From: a virus | Virus record (IMG/VR): IMGVR_UViG_3300015206_000011 | Location: 1 to 21,472 of that record | DNA: 21,472 nucleotides | Reading direction: 5' to 3' (one strand) | Shown: one piece after another, positions 6,628 to 14,107 of the stretch | Position numbering within the stretch: the stretch's first letter is position 1 | Layout of the letters: each line of letters begins with the position of its first letter | Notes under the pieces: generated by a model | Database searches by the model: none | Told to the model about the DNA's origin: nothing | Seen by the model: only the letters and a program-made list of their open reading frames with translations | Made by a program: the position numbers and the translations under genes

Positions 6628-7644
6628 TTACTGAACGATGTTGGAGAAGTAATAACCGAGATCAGTACCCACGGCCTGCATGTCGAAGGCCATTTCGCCC
6701 TCGGTACGGACCGTCTCAAGACCCAACCAGGGAAGCGGGATCTGTGCGACGCGCACGCCCATGGTGTTGAGGCCCGTGAGACCCGACCATGCGAACGTGT
6801 AGCCGGCCGTCGGGATCATGATGCCGGGCTCCGGCGCGCGGTGACACAGCAGTGCGTTCTTGCCGGCAATGAAAGCATAGGTGCCGGACGAACCCGTCGT
6901 ATCGGTCGCACTTTCCGTGGCGCTGTTGAACACCGCCTTGGAGACCTTGACGCGATCGACGTCGAAGGCCGCCGCCAGCAACTCCGGCGTGATCTTGTTG
7001 GCATCGGCGCGGGTCGTGTATTTGATGCGATCGACCACCAGCGGATGTTTCCGCAAGGCCTGATAGACCGGATAGGTCTGCAGGAACATGTTGGCCTCAA
7101 AGCCCGTGTTCTGCAGGACCGTGGTCTGCCCCGTGGCGATATCGGTGAAGGGATCACCGTTGGCGTCGTCATTCCAGAATGCAGGCGTCGTGGTGCCCGG
7201 CGTGCCTCCGGCGGTTCCGACGTTGTCGATGCCCCACAGACCGGTCTTCAGATACTGCGTGGCGAAGAACCGGTCTTTGCGGATCAGCATCTTCTGCATC
7301 ACGAACTTGGTGCAGGCGATGTCCATATTGACAGCGGGGTCGGCGTTGCGGCGGGTCTGGCCGCCGAGATCCTTGTGGTAGGCCCACACGTCAGCCGAAT
7401 AGCTGTTGTTCGAATTCAGGTTGAAGCCGCCGCCGGCGGACTCCGTCGCATCCGAGCGCAGCTGCGCTTCGTCGCGATAGAAGTCGTCCTTCGAGAAAGC
7501 GAAATACTTGTCGCTCTGGAATTCGACCGGAACGATCGGAAACACGTCGTCGGCGACGTAGTTCTTCTCGCTCTGGATGTAGGCGGTCGCAATTTGGGTT
7601 AGCGCGGCCTGAACATGGACCTGCTGGACTGTCGGTTGGGGAAT
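6628..7644 (-). CDS. Major capsid protein, apparent ATT start
   Basis: A 338-residue protein from ATT at 7644 (read as Met). The N-terminus after the start is PQPTVQQVHVQAALTQIATA, then AYIQSEKNYVADDVFPIVPVEFQSDKYFAF. This arrangement, a short N-arm, a conserved FPIVPV-type segment, then mixed alpha/beta domains with a Gly/Thr-rich loop around residues 150-170, matches major capsid proteins of HK97-like phages. It follows protease, scaffold and decoration genes, as expected. No ATG, GTG or TTG exists in frame between the stop at 7654-7656 and a GTG at 7545. Starting at that GTG would delete the conserved N-arm and has no ribosome site. AGGAGG lies exactly five bases before ATT. Coat identity is well supported; the start codon is the unusual part. 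Confidence 0.88.
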   Translation of the reverse strand: MPQPTVQQVHVQAALTQIATAYIQSEKNYVADDVFPIVPVEFQSDKYFAFSKDDFYRDEAQLRSDATESAGGGFNLNSNNSYSADVWAYHKDLGGQTRRNADPAVNMDIACTKFVMQKMLIRKDRFFATQYLKTGLWGIDNVGTAGGTPGTTTPAFWNDDANGDPFTDIATGQTTVLQNTGFEANMFLQTYPVYQALRKHPLVVDRIKYTTRADANKITPELLAAAFDVDRVKVSKAVFNSATESATDTTGSSGTYAFIAGKNALLCHRAPEPGIMIPTAGYTFAWSGLTGLNTMGVRVAQIPLPWLGLETVRTEGEMAFDMQAVGTDLGYYFSNIVQ

Positions 7645-7655
7645 CGTAGCCTCCT
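7642..7655 (-). promoter_or_regulatory. Perfect AGGAGG ribosome site before an ATT start
   Basis: Read on the minus strand: AGGAGG, spacer CTACG, then ATT CCC CAA CCG. The Shine-Dalgarno match is the strongest I saw in the window and the five-base spacer is near optimal for ATT. The ACG in the spacer is only two bases from AGGAGG, too close to serve. An in-frame TAG overlaps the AGGAGG, so translation cannot enter from further upstream. Confidence 0.75.
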
Positions 7656-7715
7656 ATTTCTAGGCCTGAGCGCTTTGGCCGCGGCGAGGATATGGACGCT
7701 CGTTTAAAAACCCGA

Positions 7716-7750
7716 TCGCTTTCTCAGGGAGGTCCGTCCTGAGAAAGCGA
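7716..7750 (-). other. 13-bp perfect hairpin in the capsid gene leader
   Basis: TCGCTTTCTCAGG, a nine-base loop, then the exact complement. Read on the minus strand the stem is followed, five bases later, by TTTTTAAA, so it could act as a weak terminator after the decoration gene. It also lies about 60 bases before the capsid ribosome site and could be a 5' stabilising or processing hairpin. I cannot separate these roles by sequence alone. Confidence 0.55.
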
Positions 7751-7767
7751 GTTTATTGACTGACGCT

Positions 7768-8181
7768 TTAGACGGCCGCCGTCGCACCCGACGGAATAAG
7801 GGCGACCGTGATGATCTGGTTCGCGGCTGCCGCAGCCTCGATCGCGCGGCCAACAACCGCGCCGCTAGTGAAGGTCACCACTCGACCGGCGTTATCGGAC
7901 TGCAGGAGCGCGCCAGCGGCGATCGCAGCGCCGGCGACCGCTTTCGACGGACCGAGAATGCCGACGTCGGCCGGCTGACCCAACGGCGGGGTGTTCTGCA
8001 GGATGCCGTAGACGTCGCCGCCAGCCGAGGTTTGAACAGTGACGACGCGCGTCGCGCTGATAAAGACGCAGAGGAATTGACCGGAGCCGCCGGGACCGTC
8101 CAGCGCGGAAGCTGGGTTAAAATAGTTCGCAGCAGCTACACACTGGCTGCCATCGTGTAGGAGCGGGCCTTCGGTTGCCAT
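7768..8181 (-). CDS. Capsid decoration / head stabilising protein (DUF2190-like)
   Basis: A 137-residue protein, all beta-rich with Ala/Gly turns. The C-terminal half (GAAIAAGALLQSDNAGRVVTFTSGAVVGRAIEAAAAANQIITVALIP) has the pattern typical of DUF2190-like capsid decoration proteins: AGGAIxAG-AL, a VVGxAxEAA, and a final hydrophobic strand. Such proteins sit on the outside of the capsid at threefold positions and stabilise it after expansion. Ribosome site GGAGG lies six bases before the ATG. The gene lies between the scaffold and the major capsid gene, as in many phages. Family assignment by pattern; confident on structural role. Confidence 0.82.
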   Translation of the reverse strand: MATEGPLLHDGSQCVAAANYFNPASALDGPGGSGQFLCVFISATRVVTVQTSAGGDVYGILQNTPPLGQPADVGILGPSKAVAGAAIAAGALLQSDNAGRVVTFTSGAVVGRAIEAAAAANQIITVALIPSGATAAV

Positions 8182-8228
8182 GTTGGCCTCCGTTTGAGGG
8201 GAAAGGGATCAGGGTCGATGAAATTGAT

Positions 8229-8266
8229 CTGGCGAGCCTGCAGGTGCCGGAAAACCCACTCGCCAG
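8229..8266 (-). other. Inverted repeat between scaffold and decoration genes
   Basis: CTGGCGAG and its exact complement CTCGCCAG, separated by 22 bases that contain the palindrome CCTGCAGG. It lies in the 103-base gap between the scaffold stop and the decoration start, with its near arm about 48 bases before the decoration start. It could form a hairpin in the mRNA; there is no U-run to call it a terminator. Confidence 0.4.
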
Positions 8267-8284
8267 TACGATCCGGCTTCCTCG

Positions 8285-9511
8285 TCACGCCGCGGAGGGC
8301 CGGTTTTCCGACCGCTCGCGCTTGGCGAGATCGGCGTTGGCGGGATCGGCGTAGACCTTGGCGAAGGCCTGCTCCTTGGTGAGCGAAGTTTCCTTCTTGC
8401 GGAGTTCATCGGCCTTGGCCACCAGTTCGTCATAGGCGCTGTTGGCTTTGCCGCCGTTGTCGCGGCCGTCGCCGATCTCCTTGAAGAGGCCGGCGGCCTT
8501 GACCTGCGCGTACGCGGCCTTGACGAGATCGATAAGCTTGTCGACCGCGCTCTTGTCGCCGGTATAGGCTTTCTTGACCGTATCGACGTGTTCGGTCGCA
8601 ATCCCAATGTCAGCCAGGCGCTTGCTGATGGATTCCGTTGCGTCCTTGTCTTCGAGGGCCGCGAGACGCTTGCGCATATCGTCGGCGTCGGCGAGCTGCT
8701 TGCGGATATGCTCCGGCAACTCATCGCGCTTGGACATCTTGGACTTGCGATCTTCCTTGCTGGCGGAACGGAACGTCGCCTTGGCGTCGTCGTCCTTGAG
8801 GCCGTCGTGATAGGCCTTCTCGTCGTCGCTCATCGCGGCTTTCGAGATGGCCAAGTCAATGGTCATCTTGGCAACGGCCTCGCCAGCAGCCTTCGCGTCG
8901 GCGAGTGCCTTGACAATCGCAGCCTGGACTTCAGCATCGGTAGCGCTGTCGGGAAGCCCCAGCGCTTTCTTGATCGGATTCATGTCTAGCTCCATTTCGC
9001 TGGTGGACGCACTGCCCGCGGCCAGGGCTTTGGTAACCTCGCTGCCGAGGTGATCGGAGAATTGATCGAAGGTCTGTTCCAGCAACGCGCCTTTGTCGGC
9101 GGTCTTGCTGGTCAGAATAGAGGCGACACTTTCGGCCAAGAACGTGGTCGCGCGCTTGATCGTCTCAACGACGCCCTTGGCGGGCTTGGCCGCTTCATTT
9201 TTGCTGACAGCCGCCAGCATCTCGCTGATTTCTTCAGCGGCCATTGACTGGAATATCTCGGCGCCCGATCGGAGCCAGCCCTTCAGCTTGCCCGGGATCA
9301 TCGATCCGTCACCCTCGCGCTGCGCCTCGTACTCGCTCGACTGCATCAAGGAGCCGATCGAGCACAGCAGGCTCGCGAAGTTTGAAACCTGGTACATGTC
9401 CTTGCGCACGTCGTGGCGCTTGAGGATCGCAGCCTTGGCGTGCGCTTGCGCGGGACGATCGACGGCGGAAATCTCGCTCATCCGGAACGAATGCATGATC
9501 GTCTTCGGCAT
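8285..9511 (-). CDS. Capsid scaffold protein with protease-tail segment at N-terminus
   Basis: A 408-residue, Ala/Lys/Asp/Glu-rich, predicted mostly helical protein, typical of phage scaffolds. Residues 1-31 (HSFRMSEISAVDRPAQAHAK...) carry the EIS-VDRPA segment normally found at the very C-terminus of XkdF/S78-type prohead proteases. Residues 173-408 hold a separate scaffold-like region: NPIKKALGLPDSATDAEVQ, a coiled-coil central part, and a C-terminal TKEQAFAKVYADPANADLAKRERSE that would contact the coat protein. Its ATG overlaps the protease stop by one base (TGATG). An internal in-frame ATG at 8983 has GGAG six bases upstream and could give a second, 232-residue scaffold form. Role well supported; sub-domain readings are inference. 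Confidence 0.82.
   Translation of the reverse strand: MPKTIMHSFRMSEISAVDRPAQAHAKAAILKRHDVRKDMYQVSNFASLLCSIGSLMQSSEYEAQREGDGSMIPGKLKGWLRSGAEIFQSMAAEEISEMLAAVSKNEAAKPAKGVVETIKRATTFLAESVASILTSKTADKGALLEQTFDQFSDHLGSEVTKALAAGSASTSEMELDMNPIKKALGLPDSATDAEVQAAIVKALADAKAAGEAVAKMTIDLAISKAAMSDDEKAYHDGLKDDDAKATFRSASKEDRKSKMSKRDELPEHIRKQLADADDMRKRLAALEDKDATESISKRLADIGIATEHVDTVKKAYTGDKSAVDKLIDLVKAAYAQVKAAGLFKEIGDGRDNGGKANSAYDELVAKADELRKKETSLTKEQAFAKVYADPANADLAKRERSENRPSAA
8981..8993 (-). promoter_or_regulatory. Internal ribosome site and ATG within the scaffold gene
   Basis: Minus-strand reading GGAG CTAGAC ATG AAT CCG: a good ribosome site with a six-base spacer before an in-frame Met (codon 177). Translation from here gives MNPIKKALGLPDSATD..., which begins exactly where the scaffold-like region starts. 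This mimics the lambda C/Nu3 arrangement of a nested scaffold. Seen as sequence; use as a start is inferred. Confidence 0.5.
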
Positions 9512-10047
9512 CAGACCACCTCATCCTTGCCGCGCGAGCCGCCAATCGAGAAGCCGGTATAGGTGCCGTCCTTGAACTTGCCGAACACCTCTGGCGAAGG
9601 CTTCATCGCAATCAACAGCCCCGTCTGCTCGGTTTCGATCTTGAGCGACTTTGCAATATCGCTGGTTAGCGGAAACGCAAACACGACCGTCCCGTCGGCG
9701 CTGTCATGCATATCTTTCGACACGCGGGAATGGATCATGAAATCGGTCGCGGCTTCCAGCATCGCCTTCTCGGTGATGTGGTCATCCTGCAAGTCGAAAT
9801 AGCGCTCGCCGTCGCGCTTGCACACGACGGCAAAGCCGAACACCAAGCCCAAGTCGGCGTCGACCTTGACGACCTGAGCCTTGTCGAAATCCGCCATCGT
9901 CGTCTCGCCGTCGGTTTCGATAGGTTTACCTTCCGCCATCACGGAGAACGTGGTCGGTTTCTTCTTCCGGCCTTCGTTTCCGATCGCGGTCGTGGCGTGC
10001 ACACTCTGAGCCGTCGCGTCCTTGAAAAGTCCGGCGAACAGCTTCAT
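9511..10047 (-). CDS. Prohead maturation protease (XkdF / peptidase S78_2-like)
   Basis: A 178-residue serine protease of the phage XkdF-type prohead maturation family, which cleaves scaffold and capsid N-arms during head maturation. Landmarks: a DLQDD segment (85-89) corresponding to the D-x-Q-x-D region, FMIHSRVSKDMHD (103-115) with the likely catalytic His at 114, and TGFSIGG (164-170) with the likely nucleophile Ser167. The sequence stops just after SIGGSRGKDEVV; the usual C-terminal tail (EIS-VDRPA) is instead at the start of the next gene. ATG overlaps the upstream TGA as ATGA, and its own stop overlaps the scaffold start. Catalytic residues are assigned by family pattern. Confidence 0.8.
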   Translation of the reverse strand: MKLFAGLFKDATAQSVHATTAIGNEGRKKKPTTFSVMAEGKPIETDGETTMADFDKAQVVKVDADLGLVFGFAVVCKRDGERYFDLQDDHITEKAMLEAATDFMIHSRVSKDMHDSADGTVVFAFPLTSDIAKSLKIETEQTGLLIAMKPSPEVFGKFKDGTYTGFSIGGSRGKDEVV

Positions 10048-10379
10048 CGAATGCTGCGGCCGTTGATCGTGAAGCCTTCCTCGCCCTTGACGGGCAGCGG
10101 CGCGCCCAGAAACTGCCGCGTCGCCGCGATAAACTCCGGATTACTCGGATCGAACGGCTTCACTTCGGGACCTCGCGGCGCGACATAGAGGTCGATCTTC
10201 GGCGCCGGAATCGGCGCCTGTCCGCGCTGCTGTCGCAGGCGATTATGCGCATCGCGGAACGCGGGCGAGAGCTTGGCCCAGTTCGCCTCTTCGTAAGGTA
10301 CTGCCGGCGCATTGCCGCGCACGTCGCGGAACGTATTCTCGCGCGAGGTGGCCGCACGTTCGATCTGATGGTCGCTCAT
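10044..10379 (-). CDS. Hypothetical protein between portal and protease
   Basis: A 111-residue, basic protein with no recognisable domain. Residues 1-30 look flexible (MSDHQIERAATSRENTFRDV), then a helix (NWAKLSPAFRDAHNRLRQQR), then Pro-rich stretches (PIPAPKIDLYVAPRGPEVKPFDPSNPEF). Start overlaps the portal stop by four bases and its stop overlaps the protease start by four bases, so it is translated in the chain portal, this protein, protease. Small proteins at this place are sometimes head-morphogenesis factors; I cannot assign this one. Confidence 0.72.
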   Translation of the reverse strand: MSDHQIERAATSRENTFRDVRGNAPAVPYEEANWAKLSPAFRDAHNRLRQQRGQAPIPAPKIDLYVAPRGPEVKPFDPSNPEFIAATRQFLGAPLPVKGEEGFTINGRSIR

Positions 10380-11854
10380 GATGTCCCTCTCGTGAACTCG
10401 CGACGTTTTCGGATTTCCTTCGCCATCCCGGCGAACATCATCTTCTTCAGCGTGTCCTGACCGCCGGTCTTGGCCGCCGCCATCGCAGCCGCGGTCGCCT
10501 TCGGATCGGTGATGTCAGGAAGGCCCGCCGCGTCACGCAGGAAGCCCTGCAACTCATCATCCGGAAACAGCGGCATGCCTGCTGCGGCCAGGTTGGAAAT
10601 GTAGGCCCCTAGGCCGTCGAGATCGAGACGCTGCGCCATATCAGGCACGTAGCGCGGCATCAGGTCCGGATTGAGCCCGTTCATCTGCCAGATGCGCGGC
10701 AGCGCATAGTTGTTGAGGACGCCCGCGATCGAATTCAGCCAGCCCTCGATGGCCGCGAAGAACATGTCGACCTTGCTCACGGCAAGGTTGTTGGTTCCGC
10801 GCGTCTCATGGCCGAGCGTCAGGAAGTCGCACAAGAGCGTCATCATCATGCTGATGGTATGACGCGTGATCGTCTTGTCGACGTCGACAGAGCCTTTGCC
10901 GTGCTCCGGCGTCAGCAGCTTGAACTCGTACATCCGCACATTGGACAGCTTGCCGTCGGCGTCGCGGTAGCAGTCGCTCGGTAGGACCGCTCCCATCTGT
11001 TCGTCGATGCGAACGTTGGTGACGAGTTTCTTGTAGGCCGCGAGCGCCTGGAGGGCAGCCGGATCGGGATTCGCCGCGAGCGCCTTTTCCAGCAACTGGT
11101 TGGGCACGTACATGACCGGGAAGCCGGACATGCGTTCGAACAGGATCGCCTCCAGCTCCTCCAGCCGCTTGACGAAGTAGTAGCTGCGATAGGCATTACG
11201 AAGGACCGAGCGGCCTTCCGGGTTGTTCTTGTGCGCCGTCGGGCGAAACAGCAGCATCTTCTCGATCGGGATATCGATCAGAGATCCGACCCACGGCTGT
11301 TGCGTGACGCCGCGCACCTGGCCGTTGACGTCGAAGAACCACTTCAGGATGGTATCCTGACCGCGGATCGGCAACCGGCGCCAGCCAATGCGACCATCGG
11401 AGAATTTCGAAGACGGCGTATCAACTTCGATCGGGCGCGGGCCAAGCCGGCGCTTATAGACCAGCTCGTGAACCGAGTAGCCGTAGCCCAGCATCGAGAG
11501 CGCTTCAGCGACGAAGTCTTCCCAGGTATGGGACATGTCGCTGCGCAGACTGTCGGCGAATTCGGCTTCAGCCTTGGCTTTCGCGCTGTCGTTGGCCGGC
11601 TCGATACGCCACTCGACCTTGCGCATGGCCTGCGTGATCGCAAACACCATCGCGCCGATCGTCGCCGAATTGTCGAGCATCTCGCGGTAGACGCGAGCAG
11701 CTTCCCGGCCGACGAGCTGGGGTAAAAATTCTTCGCGGACCCAGCCTGAGTACTGCCGAAGGCCGTACGAGCCGTAATCCTTGAAATTCATACCCCAATC
11801 TAGCGTTGGGGCGCCCCAGCCGCCGGAGCCGTCGCTATAGGGATCGACTGCCAT
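10376..11854 (-). CDS. Portal protein (Mu gp29 / DUF935-like)
   Basis: A 492-residue protein resembling DUF935-type portal proteins (Mu gp29). Landmarks: a helical N-terminus (VREEFLPQLVGREAARVYREMLDNSATIGAMVFAIT), then MRKVEWRIEPAND, ALSMLGYGYSVHELVYKRR, GRIGWRRLPIRGQDTILKWFFDVNG, and LEAILFERMSGFPVMYVP. The portal forms the dodecameric ring through which the terminase motor pumps DNA. Position between large terminase and prohead protease is classical. C-terminal parts include long helices (PDDELQGFLRDAAGLPDITDPKATAAAMAAAKTG) as in portal wing/stem regions. Family by pattern; portal role strongly supported by synteny. Confidence 0.88.
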   Translation of the reverse strand: MAVDPYSDGSGGWGAPTLDWGMNFKDYGSYGLRQYSGWVREEFLPQLVGREAARVYREMLDNSATIGAMVFAITQAMRKVEWRIEPANDSAKAKAEAEFADSLRSDMSHTWEDFVAEALSMLGYGYSVHELVYKRRLGPRPIEVDTPSSKFSDGRIGWRRLPIRGQDTILKWFFDVNGQVRGVTQQPWVGSLIDIPIEKMLLFRPTAHKNNPEGRSVLRNAYRSYYFVKRLEELEAILFERMSGFPVMYVPNQLLEKALAANPDPAALQALAAYKKLVTNVRIDEQMGAVLPSDCYRDADGKLSNVRMYEFKLLTPEHGKGSVDVDKTITRHTISMMMTLLCDFLTLGHETRGTNNLAVSKVDMFFAAIEGWLNSIAGVLNNYALPRIWQMNGLNPDLMPRYVPDMAQRLDLDGLGAYISNLAAAGMPLFPDDELQGFLRDAAGLPDITDPKATAAAMAAAKTGGQDTLKKMMFAGMAKEIRKRREFTRGTS

Positions 11855-11872
11855 GCGCGGCTTCCTTCCGCG

Positions 11873-12100
11873 CTACTGCTTCACGGCGCGGCGCAGGGCT
11901 TCTGTGTAGCGGTTGACCGCGATCTCAACGCCGGGGCCGCGATAGATCGCGCGGATCAGCGTGCCGGCGGCGAGCGCTGAGGCATCGAGGAATTCGCGGA
12001 TCGACAATCCTTGCGCGATCGCAGCGATGCGCCCGGCGATCGTCTTGACGTTTGCAACGCGGTTTGCGGATTGATCGTCGAGAATTCCGAGAGTGTCCAT
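11873..12100 (-). CDS. Small hypothetical protein between terminase and portal
   Basis: A 75-residue protein starting MDTLGILDDQSAN, predicted helical throughout (about residues 8-75), with a hydrophobic segment LDASALAAGTLIRAIYRG that is too short and charged at its ends to be a clear transmembrane span. An AGG-rich ribosome site (ACAGGTAATCG) is near its ATG. It starts eleven bases downstream of the large-terminase stop codon and ends 18 bases upstream of the portal start. Unknown function; conserved placement suggests a packaging or head accessory role. Confidence 0.68.
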   Translation of the reverse strand: MDTLGILDDQSANRVANVKTIAGRIAAIAQGLSIREFLDASALAAGTLIRAIYRGPGVEIAVNRYTEALRRAVKQ

Positions 12101-12111
12101 CGATTACCTGT

Positions 12112-13680
12112 CTAAATCATCGGACCCGCGATCACGATGGCGTCGCTGCCGGGGATGGACCGCGCATGACCGGTCACAAACGGCATCACGATCGGCGCAT
12201 CGGGATCGGCGATCAGCGCGTTGAACGCTTCGCTGGTTGAGTCCGCGTCGTCATCGTGCTTGACGTCCGGCCCGAAAGCTTCGAGCGCGCCAAACCAGTG
12301 TTCGTTCCAAGGGCCGCGCAACACCAGTACGTTGCCGGCTTCCGCTTGTGCAGAGAACGCCTTGAACCGCGTGACCTTGTCGCCTGAAGCCGTTTTGACG
12401 CGAACGTCATAACCGACGAGCAACTTGACCAGGTTGACCGCCTGCGCCTTGCCGGCAGCAGCCGGATCCTGCGGCAGTGCGATCCCGACTTCCTTGCCGT
12501 CGCTCGAGGCGATGTTCTTTAGCGCGACCTCAACATCGCCCGGACTGCCATACATGTGCATGTGGTGCATCACGATGAAGCGGCCGTCCGTCAGGCGCGC
12601 GATCTTTGTCGCGGTTGTCGCGTCCGGATCGTTGTTTTCGGTCTTGATCGTCGCCGCGAAGTCCCAGCCGCGCTTTGGCGATCCGGCGATCGGCGGGCAG
12701 ACATCAACGACCTGGCACCACGACCGCCTGAAGTAGAGACCCGCGGCGGAACGGATTTTCCAGTTGCCGCCGAGAAGCCGCTCGCGATCGACGGTCGTCA
12801 GTGCCATCAGGTTGGCGCGATAGCCCGGATCACGCTCCATCAGGATGGAGTTGTCCTCGAGCTTGGCCGGAATGAACGTGACCGACTTCGGCTCGCAGCC
12901 GGGATGCTTTTCGCGCAGCTCGCGGGCGCTGTTGCCCCATTCCAACGCATCGTTGACGCGGATGAACCAGCGCAGCACGCCGGCGCGCTCGAAGATTGGC
13001 AGGCCCGTGTCCTGGTTGATCCACCAGGAGATGAAGTCCGCGACCCAGCTTTCGGCGTCGGGGTTGCATGTGGCCCTGATATAGGGCCGAACGTTACAGG
13101 TCGAGCGGTTGCGCGACATCATGTAGAAAAACATCTGACGCGAGAAGTGCGTCAGCTCGTCAAATCCGAGAAACGGGATTTGCGAGCCCATCCAGTCCAG
13201 CACGGTCTTTTCGTGCTCGAGGTGACCGAAGGCGACCTTGGCGCCAGATGGAAAGCGCCAGAGGATATCGCCGCCGCCTTGACGTAACGTGGCGTTGAAC
13301 TGGCCATACAGAGGGATCGACGTATCGAGCAGCGAGCCCTGCTTTTTGACATCGACCAGCGTGCGGCGAAAGATGACGGCGCCGAAGGCCTGTACGCTGA
13401 TGTGGCGCAGCGCTTCAAGCAACAGCGCGTAGGATTTGCCGCCGCCGGCCGCGCCGCCGTAAATTGCAATGTCCGCTGAAGACGAAAGAAACTGTTCTTG
13501 CGGGCCCGGTTGAGGCTTAACGCCCGTTAGACGGGAGCTCGACGGCTGGGCTTGACGGCTCGCTTCCTGATCCTTCTGACGGAGCGATATCCGGCGCTCG
13601 ATCTCCGCTCTCACCTGCCTCAACGTCCCCGCCGCTAGCGGCGGCGGCAAGAATGCTTTCGAACTGGATGAGTTGGTCAT
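12112..13680 (-). CDS. terL: Terminase large subunit
   Basis: A 522-residue terminase motor/nuclease. ATPase: Walker A GGAAGGGKS (75-83), Walker B PFLGFDE (169-175). Nuclease: RNase H-like acidic residues Asp340 (KRGWDFAATIK), DPAAAGK at 406-411, and a HDDDADSTSEAF cluster at 475-486, as in TIGR01630/terminase_6C proteins. It couples ATP hydrolysis to DNA packaging through the portal and makes the cuts that start and end packaging. The annotated ATG overlaps the small subunit by 164 bases and has no strong ribosome site. The first 55 residues are low in conservation (Ser/Arg-rich), so the real start could be later, at a GTG at codon 23. Family call is certain; start is open. Confidence 0.93.
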   Translation of the reverse strand: MTNSSSSKAFLPPPLAAGTLRQVRAEIERRISLRQKDQEASRQAQPSSSRLTGVKPQPGPQEQFLSSSADIAIYGGAAGGGKSYALLLEALRHISVQAFGAVIFRRTLVDVKKQGSLLDTSIPLYGQFNATLRQGGGDILWRFPSGAKVAFGHLEHEKTVLDWMGSQIPFLGFDELTHFSRQMFFYMMSRNRSTCNVRPYIRATCNPDAESWVADFISWWINQDTGLPIFERAGVLRWFIRVNDALEWGNSARELREKHPGCEPKSVTFIPAKLEDNSILMERDPGYRANLMALTTVDRERLLGGNWKIRSAAGLYFRRSWCQVVDVCPPIAGSPKRGWDFAATIKTENNDPDATTATKIARLTDGRFIVMHHMHMYGSPGDVEVALKNIASSDGKEVGIALPQDPAAAGKAQAVNLVKLLVGYDVRVKTASGDKVTRFKAFSAQAEAGNVLVLRGPWNEHWFGALEAFGPDVKHDDDADSTSEAFNALIADPDAPIVMPFVTGHARSIPGSDAIVIAGPMI

Positions 13681-14107
13681 AGCTGAGCTTGGATGCGTCG
13701 ATCGTTTGGACCGGACCGCCGCCGCGTCCCGTCAGTTCGGTGCGGCGCGGCGCGCGAAGGCCCAGCATGTCGCGGATCTGGCCGGCGGCGTTGAGCCGAT
13801 GCGTCCAATCGATCGGCGGGTTTTCGCCTGGGAATTCGGCGCCGTCACCGTAGAGCATGGCATTGAGGGTTTCCTCGATCCGCCTGCGCTTTTCGAGCAG
13901 CATCTCATCGGAGAGGTCCTTCTGGCGGAAATAGGCGATCCAAGCCCGGACGTCCTTGTTCGCCTCCCACTTGGTGGCCTGCCCGTTGTCAGGATTGCCG
14001 CCGACCTTGCGACAGGCTTCAAACTTGGACAGCCCAAGCGAGCGCTCGAAGGCATAGGCCTTGCGCTGTGGCGCGATCGGTTTGGGTGAAAGGACTTCCG
14101 TCTGCAC
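13517..14107 (-). CDS. terS: Terminase small subunit
   Basis: A 196-residue probable small terminase. Residues 1-60 (APQRKAYAFERSLGLSKFEACRKVGG...WEANKDVRAWIAYFRQ) resemble the DNA-binding helix-turn-helix of terminase small subunits. The middle is coiled coil (LSDEMLLEKRRRIEETLNAML), then an acidic, Ser/Pro-rich C-terminus (residues 155-196). It recognises the packaging start and regulates the large subunit. The start is GTG at 14107; no in-frame ATG lies between it and the stop at 14138. The 3' third overlaps the large terminase gene by 164 bases in another frame. First gene of the late operon, downstream of two terminator-like hairpins. Confidence 0.85.
   Translation of the reverse strand: MQTEVLSPKPIAPQRKAYAFERSLGLSKFEACRKVGGNPDNGQATKWEANKDVRAWIAYFRQKDLSDEMLLEKRRRIEETLNAMLYGDGAEFPGENPPIDWTHRLNAAGQIRDMLGLRAPRRTELTGRGGGPVQTIDASKLSYDQLIQFESILAAAASGGDVEAGESGDRAPDIAPSEGSGSEPSSPAVELPSNGR

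Noticed and set aside
6046-7602. 518-codon open frame on the plus strand opposite the capsid gene
   Set aside because: Arg/His/Gly-rich shadow of the capsid and adjacent genes in GC-rich DNA; no family resemblance, and the opposite strand codes for well-supported proteins with ribosome sites.
9500-9540. Programmed -1 frameshift joining protease and scaffold
   Set aside because: The scaffold frame is closed by a TGA only three codons before its ATG, and there is no slippery heptamer. TGATG coupling explains the layout better.
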